Of a stretch of DNA of 39,209 nucleotides, positions 36,125-39,209 are shown piece after piece (the first letter of the stretch is position 1; every line of letters begins with the position of its first letter). The position numbers and the translations under genes were made by a program. A model generated the notes under the pieces. It saw nothing but the letters and a program-made list of their open reading frames with translations. It made no database searches and was not told the DNA's origin. The DNA is taken from NCBI GenBank assembly GCA_026981655.1, contig JALSIJ010000255.1:1-39209 (forward strand), written 5' to 3'. This DNA comes from Rhizobiaceae bacterium (GTDB lineage Bacteria; Pseudomonadota; Alphaproteobacteria; Rhizobiales; Rhizobiaceae).

Positions 36125-37720
36125 CTAATCCAGCAGAAGCCCCGGAAGCCAGAGTGTGATCTGCGGCCAGTAAATCACCATGCCCAAACCGATGAGCTGC
36201 AGGCCAACAAATGGAATAATACCTTTGTATATTGACTGCATTTTCACCTCTGGTGGAGAGACACCCTTCATATAAAACAGCGCAAAACCGAATGGTGGCG
36301 TCAGGAACGAAGTTTGCAGGTTTATCGCCACCAATATGGCAAACCAATATATCACCTGCGCCTGCACGTTTCGTAAAGGTTCAGATTCATCAAACCCAAG
36401 ATGATCGGCAAACTCCGGTGCCAGAAAGCGCACAATTGGGGTGAAAACAGGCAAAATAATCAAGATGATTTCGAGAAAATCAAAGAAAAAACCAAGAAGA
36501 AATATTACGCCCATTAGCAAGAACAACAATCCCCAGGGGGCAAGGTCCAGCCACTCGATAAACTCGATGATCAGGTCTTCTCCGTAAAGTGCACGGAAGA
36601 AATAGGAGAATGTTGTCGCTCCCAGGAATATCAGAAAAATCATCGACGTTGTGAGCGCCGTGCGATGGCACACATCTTTTAATACCTGAAGGTTCAGGGC
36701 ATTATTAAACACAGCCAAAACAATCGCGCCAAAAGCGCCAATGCCTGCGGCTTCTGTTGGTGTTGCCCAGCCGCCGAAAATAGAACCCAGTACCACAACA
36801 ATTAGAAATACTGGAGGAATAAATCCCTGAAGAACCAAACCAAACAGAGAATTACCTTCTTGTTTTCCAAATACCATAGAGAGCGCAAATATCGAGAAGA
36901 ACCCGATCAGCCCCCAATTTATATATTCAGAAGAGCCGGTATATGACAGTCCATAGGCGACCACAACAATACCAACAGCATAAAGCAAAAACTTCTTTTT
37001 CCGTGCCTGATTGGTGTCCTTTATCTCAATCTGACCATCCTTTAAAGGCGGAGCCCAATGGGGGTATATCGTACTCATAACTAAAATATAGGCAAAATAC
37101 AGTGCCGCCAACAACAATCCTGGTAGCACAGCTCCAAGGAACAGGTTTCCAACCGAAATCGCCATCAGGTTGGCCATTAGAACCAGCATGATGGAGGGCG
37201 GGATGAGAATACCAAGTGTTGCAGAGGCGGCTAATGTGCCGGTTGCCAACGGCTGGTTATAGCCTTGTTTCAACATCGTAGGCAGCGCCATCAAGGTCAT
37301 CATCACAACCGATGCGCCGATAATGCCGGTTGTTGCCGCCATGATGGTGCCAAGAACAGTCACAGAAAGTGCTAACCCGCCAGGAACACGCTTCAACAAT
37401 ACCTGTAATATCTCAAGCAGACTGTCGGCTACTTTCGATTTCTCAAGCATTGTCCCCATGAATATGAAACAGGGTATCGCTACGAGAACTGTGTTGTGGG
37501 CTGCCCCACTACCTCCATCCCCACCCCAAATGCGGTTTGGTACGTTAAAAAATTCTCTGAAAGTGACGACCTCAAAGTAAATACCCAGAAAGCCGAAAAT
37601 CATTGCAACACCGCCAACGGCAAGCGCGACGGGAAGCCCGGTAAATAGAATCAGTGCAAGGGCAAGAAACATATATCCGCCGATAAACTCGGCAAAATGG
37701 TCAAACATAAATTCAGGCAT
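36125..37720 (-). CDS. dctM: TRAP transporter large permease (DctM), second system
   Basis: A 531-residue large permease, about 90 residues longer than the DctM at 4608–5933. The extra length falls in an N-terminal insertion (FREFFNVPNRIWGGDGGSGA) and in the central loops, typical of the mannitol/chloroaromatic or keto-acid TRAP branch. Motifs: VLVAIPCFIFMGTMLEKS, GIIGASVVMMTLMALPTML, ATLGILIPPSIMLVLMANL and TSFLTPPFGFALFYMKGVS. Its ATG directly follows the dctQ stop with no spacer (37720/37721), so it is coupled. Last gene of its operon as visible. Confidence 0.93.
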   Translation of the reverse strand: MPEFMFDHFAEFIGGYMFLALALILFTGLPVALAVGGVAMIFGFLGIYFEVVTFREFFNVPNRIWGGDGGSGAAHNTVLVAIPCFIFMGTMLEKSKVADSLLEILQVLLKRVPGGLALSVTVLGTIMAATTGIIGASVVMMTLMALPTMLKQGYNQPLATGTLAASATLGILIPPSIMLVLMANLMAISVGNLFLGAVLPGLLLAALYFAYILVMSTIYPHWAPPLKDGQIEIKDTNQARKKKFLLYAVGIVVVAYGLSYTGSSEYINWGLIGFFSIFALSMVFGKQEGNSLFGLVLQGFIPPVFLIVVVLGSIFGGWATPTEAAGIGAFGAIVLAVFNNALNLQVLKDVCHRTALTTSMIFLIFLGATTFSYFFRALYGEDLIIEFIEWLDLAPWGLLFLLMGVIFLLGFFFDFLEIILIILPVFTPIVRFLAPEFADHLGFDESEPLRNVQAQVIYWFAILVAINLQTSFLTPPFGFALFYMKGVSPPEVKMQSIYKGIIPFVGLQLIGLGMVIYWPQITLWLPGLLLD

Positions 37721-38413
37721 TTACTTACTCCCCCCATCGGACTTTTTGGCTTTTAACTTCTCCAATTCGCTTTCATCCAAGTCAAAAACTTCAGCCAGAA
37801 CTTCGGGGTCAACCAGCAAATCGTCGGTAGCAAATACAGTTATCACCCCTGCAGCTTTGTCTCGAACATCATCATCACCGAACAAAAAGACGAACAACCG
37901 CATCCACGTGGAAAGCAAGGCGGCCAGGAGGCTTATAAAACCAAGTACCATTACTGATTTGATGATGTATCTCATACCGATTCCGGTCATTGATTCGGAA
38001 CCTTCACCCTGGTGGAAGGACAAGGCGACAAAGACATATGCAAAATAGGTAATTATCAGCAGATAAGGAATGGCCATAAGGGTCAGGCCGATTAACTCAA
38101 TCCATGCCTGTTTGCGTTTCACCAGTAGTTCGCGGAAAATATCCACTCGCACATGGGAATTCATCAAATAGCCGAAACCGAATGATGTAAACAACAAAAT
38201 TGCATGCAAGTGCCATTCTGAATCTTGAAATATGTTTGGATTAAACCAAGCAATATTTGCTTCAGCGAGAGCGATACGAAAAAAATCAATTTTCCGGGTA
38301 ATCACATCGAACATTATGATGCCGATTAATGGTAAAATAAACCAACTGCCTATCTTGCCAATTGCCCGCGACGGTCGATCAAGCATCTCCGCCACATTAA
38401 GGAGGCGTTCCAT
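37721..38413 (-). CDS. dctQ: TRAP transporter small permease (DctQ), second system
   Basis: A 230-residue small permease, larger than the 169-residue DctQ of the first system. Four helices are predicted (ILLFTSFGFGYLMNSHVRVD contains the conserved HVRVD after helix 2). An acidic and Lys-rich cytoplasmic tail of about 50 residues (VFDLDESELEKLKAKKSDGG) is added at the C-terminus, as in the large-type TRAP systems. It works with DctM of the same operon. The receptor gene lies upstream across a 160-base gap that contains a hairpin. Confidence 0.9.
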   Translation of the reverse strand: MERLLNVAEMLDRPSRAIGKIGSWFILPLIGIIMFDVITRKIDFFRIALAEANIAWFNPNIFQDSEWHLHAILLFTSFGFGYLMNSHVRVDIFRELLVKRKQAWIELIGLTLMAIPYLLIITYFAYVFVALSFHQGEGSESMTGIGMRYIIKSVMVLGFISLLAALLSTWMRLFVFLFGDDDVRDKAAGVITVFATDDLLVDPEVLAEVFDLDESELEKLKAKKSDGGSK

Positions 38414-38532
38414 AGCCCTGGTTCCTTCCAGTGTTTTACGAGATTATCAGGAATTTTTGCGCAATTTCAGCACCAACTGCCCACAGTCAGTCACTCAGAA
38501 AACAGCAAAAATACCCAGTAAACAGAAGAAAT

Positions 38533-38560
38533 GACCGGCTACACTAATATGCAGCCGGCC
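38533..38560 (-). promoter_or_regulatory. hairpin between receptor and permease genes of TRAP system 2
   Basis: CCGGCT (38535–38540) pairs with AGCCGG (38553–38558) around a 12-base loop, 14 bases after the receptor stop on the − strand. No T-run follows in the direction of transcription, so it is more likely a 3'-stabilising or partial-attenuation element than a full terminator. Confidence 0.4.
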
Positions 38561-38573
38561 AGATATTAAGGTC

Positions 38574-39209
38574 TTATTTCAGGTAGCCGCGCTCACCCCA
38601 AACCTTATATTTTTCATGGAAATCATTGTAGGACTTCCAGACTTTTTGTGCATCAGGGTTGTCGGCGATTTCCTCGAGAACAACCTCATCCCAAGCAGCC
38701 CGGAACTTGCCGATTTGTTCATCGGTCCAGGTCATGTTTTTCACACCATTTTTCTCATTATCAATCATGGCCTGGAACTGAGATGCTTCACCATCGGCAA
38801 TTTCCAGCGCAATGTTGGCAGCACATGCGGTTTCAAGCATCGCTTTATTTGCATCTGAAAGAGCGTTCCACTTATCCATGTTGATGAGCAGTTCATTGGA
38901 AGTCGCTTGTTGATGCCAACCGGGATAGTAATTGAACTTCGCTATCTGGTAGAAACCAAGCGAACGGTCAATTGCAGGCATGGAAAATTCGGTCGCGTCA
39001 ATAGTACCAAGTTCTAAAGCCGGATAAATATCCGCTGCGGCCAACAATTGTGTAGACACACCAAACTTGTTCATCACCTTTGCGCCCATGCCGAAGAAAC
39101 GCATTTTCATGCCTTTCAACTGATCAAGACTCTTGATTTCTTCACGGAACCAGCCAGATGTTTCCGGTGGAATCATACCGCAAAGAAGGAACTTAATATT
39201 GTCTCTAGC
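38574..39209 (-). CDS. TRAP transporter substrate-binding protein, C-terminal part
   Basis: The frame is open to the window end, so the N-terminus and signal peptide lie outside; about 211 residues are visible. The sequence matches the TakP-like receptor branch (alpha-keto acid, mannitol or chloroaromatic TRAP systems): GMIPPETSGWFREEIKSLDQ, LKGMKMRFFGMGAKVMNKFG, then LELGTIDATEFSMPAID with the ligand-contacting region, and NYYPGWHQQATSNELLIN. It delivers its ligand to the DctQ/DctM pair downstream. The ligand cannot be fixed from sequence alone; a keto acid is a plausible inference from the TakP-like motifs. First visible gene of the operon. Confidence 0.93.
   Translation of the reverse strand, partial: ARDNIKFLLCGMIPPETSGWFREEIKSLDQLKGMKMRFFGMGAKVMNKFGVSTQLLAAADIYPALELGTIDATEFSMPAIDRSLGFYQIAKFNYYPGWHQQATSNELLINMDKWNALSDANKAMLETACAANIALEIADGEASQFQAMIDNEKNGVKNMTWTDEQIGKFRAAWDEVVLEEIADNPDAQKVWKSYNDFHEKYKVWGERGYLK

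Overview
The window looks like chromosomal DNA of an alphaproteobacterium, most likely a moderate-to-low-GC, probably marine member of the Hyphomicrobiales (Rhizobiales). Three things point this way. The order tpiA / ppiD-type foldase / trpD-trpC-moaC-moeA and the secG–pyrG neighbourhood are typical of that order. ProRS is the short alphaproteobacterial form. There are two TRAP transporters of the DctP/DctQ/DctM type. No lineage was confirmed by database search.

Layout. (1) 1–915, + strand: the end of a DUF482/FemAB-like acyltransferase and a HIT hydrolase. (2) 1009–8524, − strand: a SAM methyltransferase, an AzlC/AzlD amino-acid exporter, a complete TRAP operon (dctQ-dctM-dctP) preceded by what looks like the decayed stump of a second dctQ, and formate–THF ligase. 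(3) 8754–10411, + strand: a frameshifted YCII/DGPF gene followed by an intact ECF42-type sigma factor. (4) 10431–13492: divergent threonine aldolase and adenine deaminase. (5) 13615–18078, − strand: a copper/cytochrome block in which copA (with two YHS domains), cueR and a membrane cytochrome c lie in tight succession behind a MerR-type promoter with a 19-bp spacer. A small His-rich secreted protein and a class II-like cytochrome c follow. (6) 18.2–18.8 kb: apparent debris of broken coding sequence. (7) 18802–22519, − strand: pyrG, a 53-bp tandem-repeat array of nearly eight copies, secG and tpiA. (8) 22708–28854, + strand: ppiD, trpD, trpC, moaC, moeA and an unrecognised secreted Cys-containing protein. 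(9) 28866–35870, − strand: proS-lolC-lolD, cfa, a TauE-like permease and dusA, with a short + strand transcription unit (possible sRNA or tiny membrane protein) between proS and cfa. (10) 36125–39209, − strand: a second TRAP operon cut by the window end.

Most of the window is ordinary housekeeping and transport. The unusual material is in the gaps: a DGPF gene that appears lost while its partner sigma factor survives, an almost perfect 53-bp minisatellite between secG and pyrG, a hairpin element present twice in inverted orientation, an unassigned transcript with a strong terminator, a degraded TRAP subunit, and an eroded region next to pyrG. No clearly new multi-gene system is visible. No tRNA, rRNA, insertion sequence, CRISPR or phage gene was recognised.
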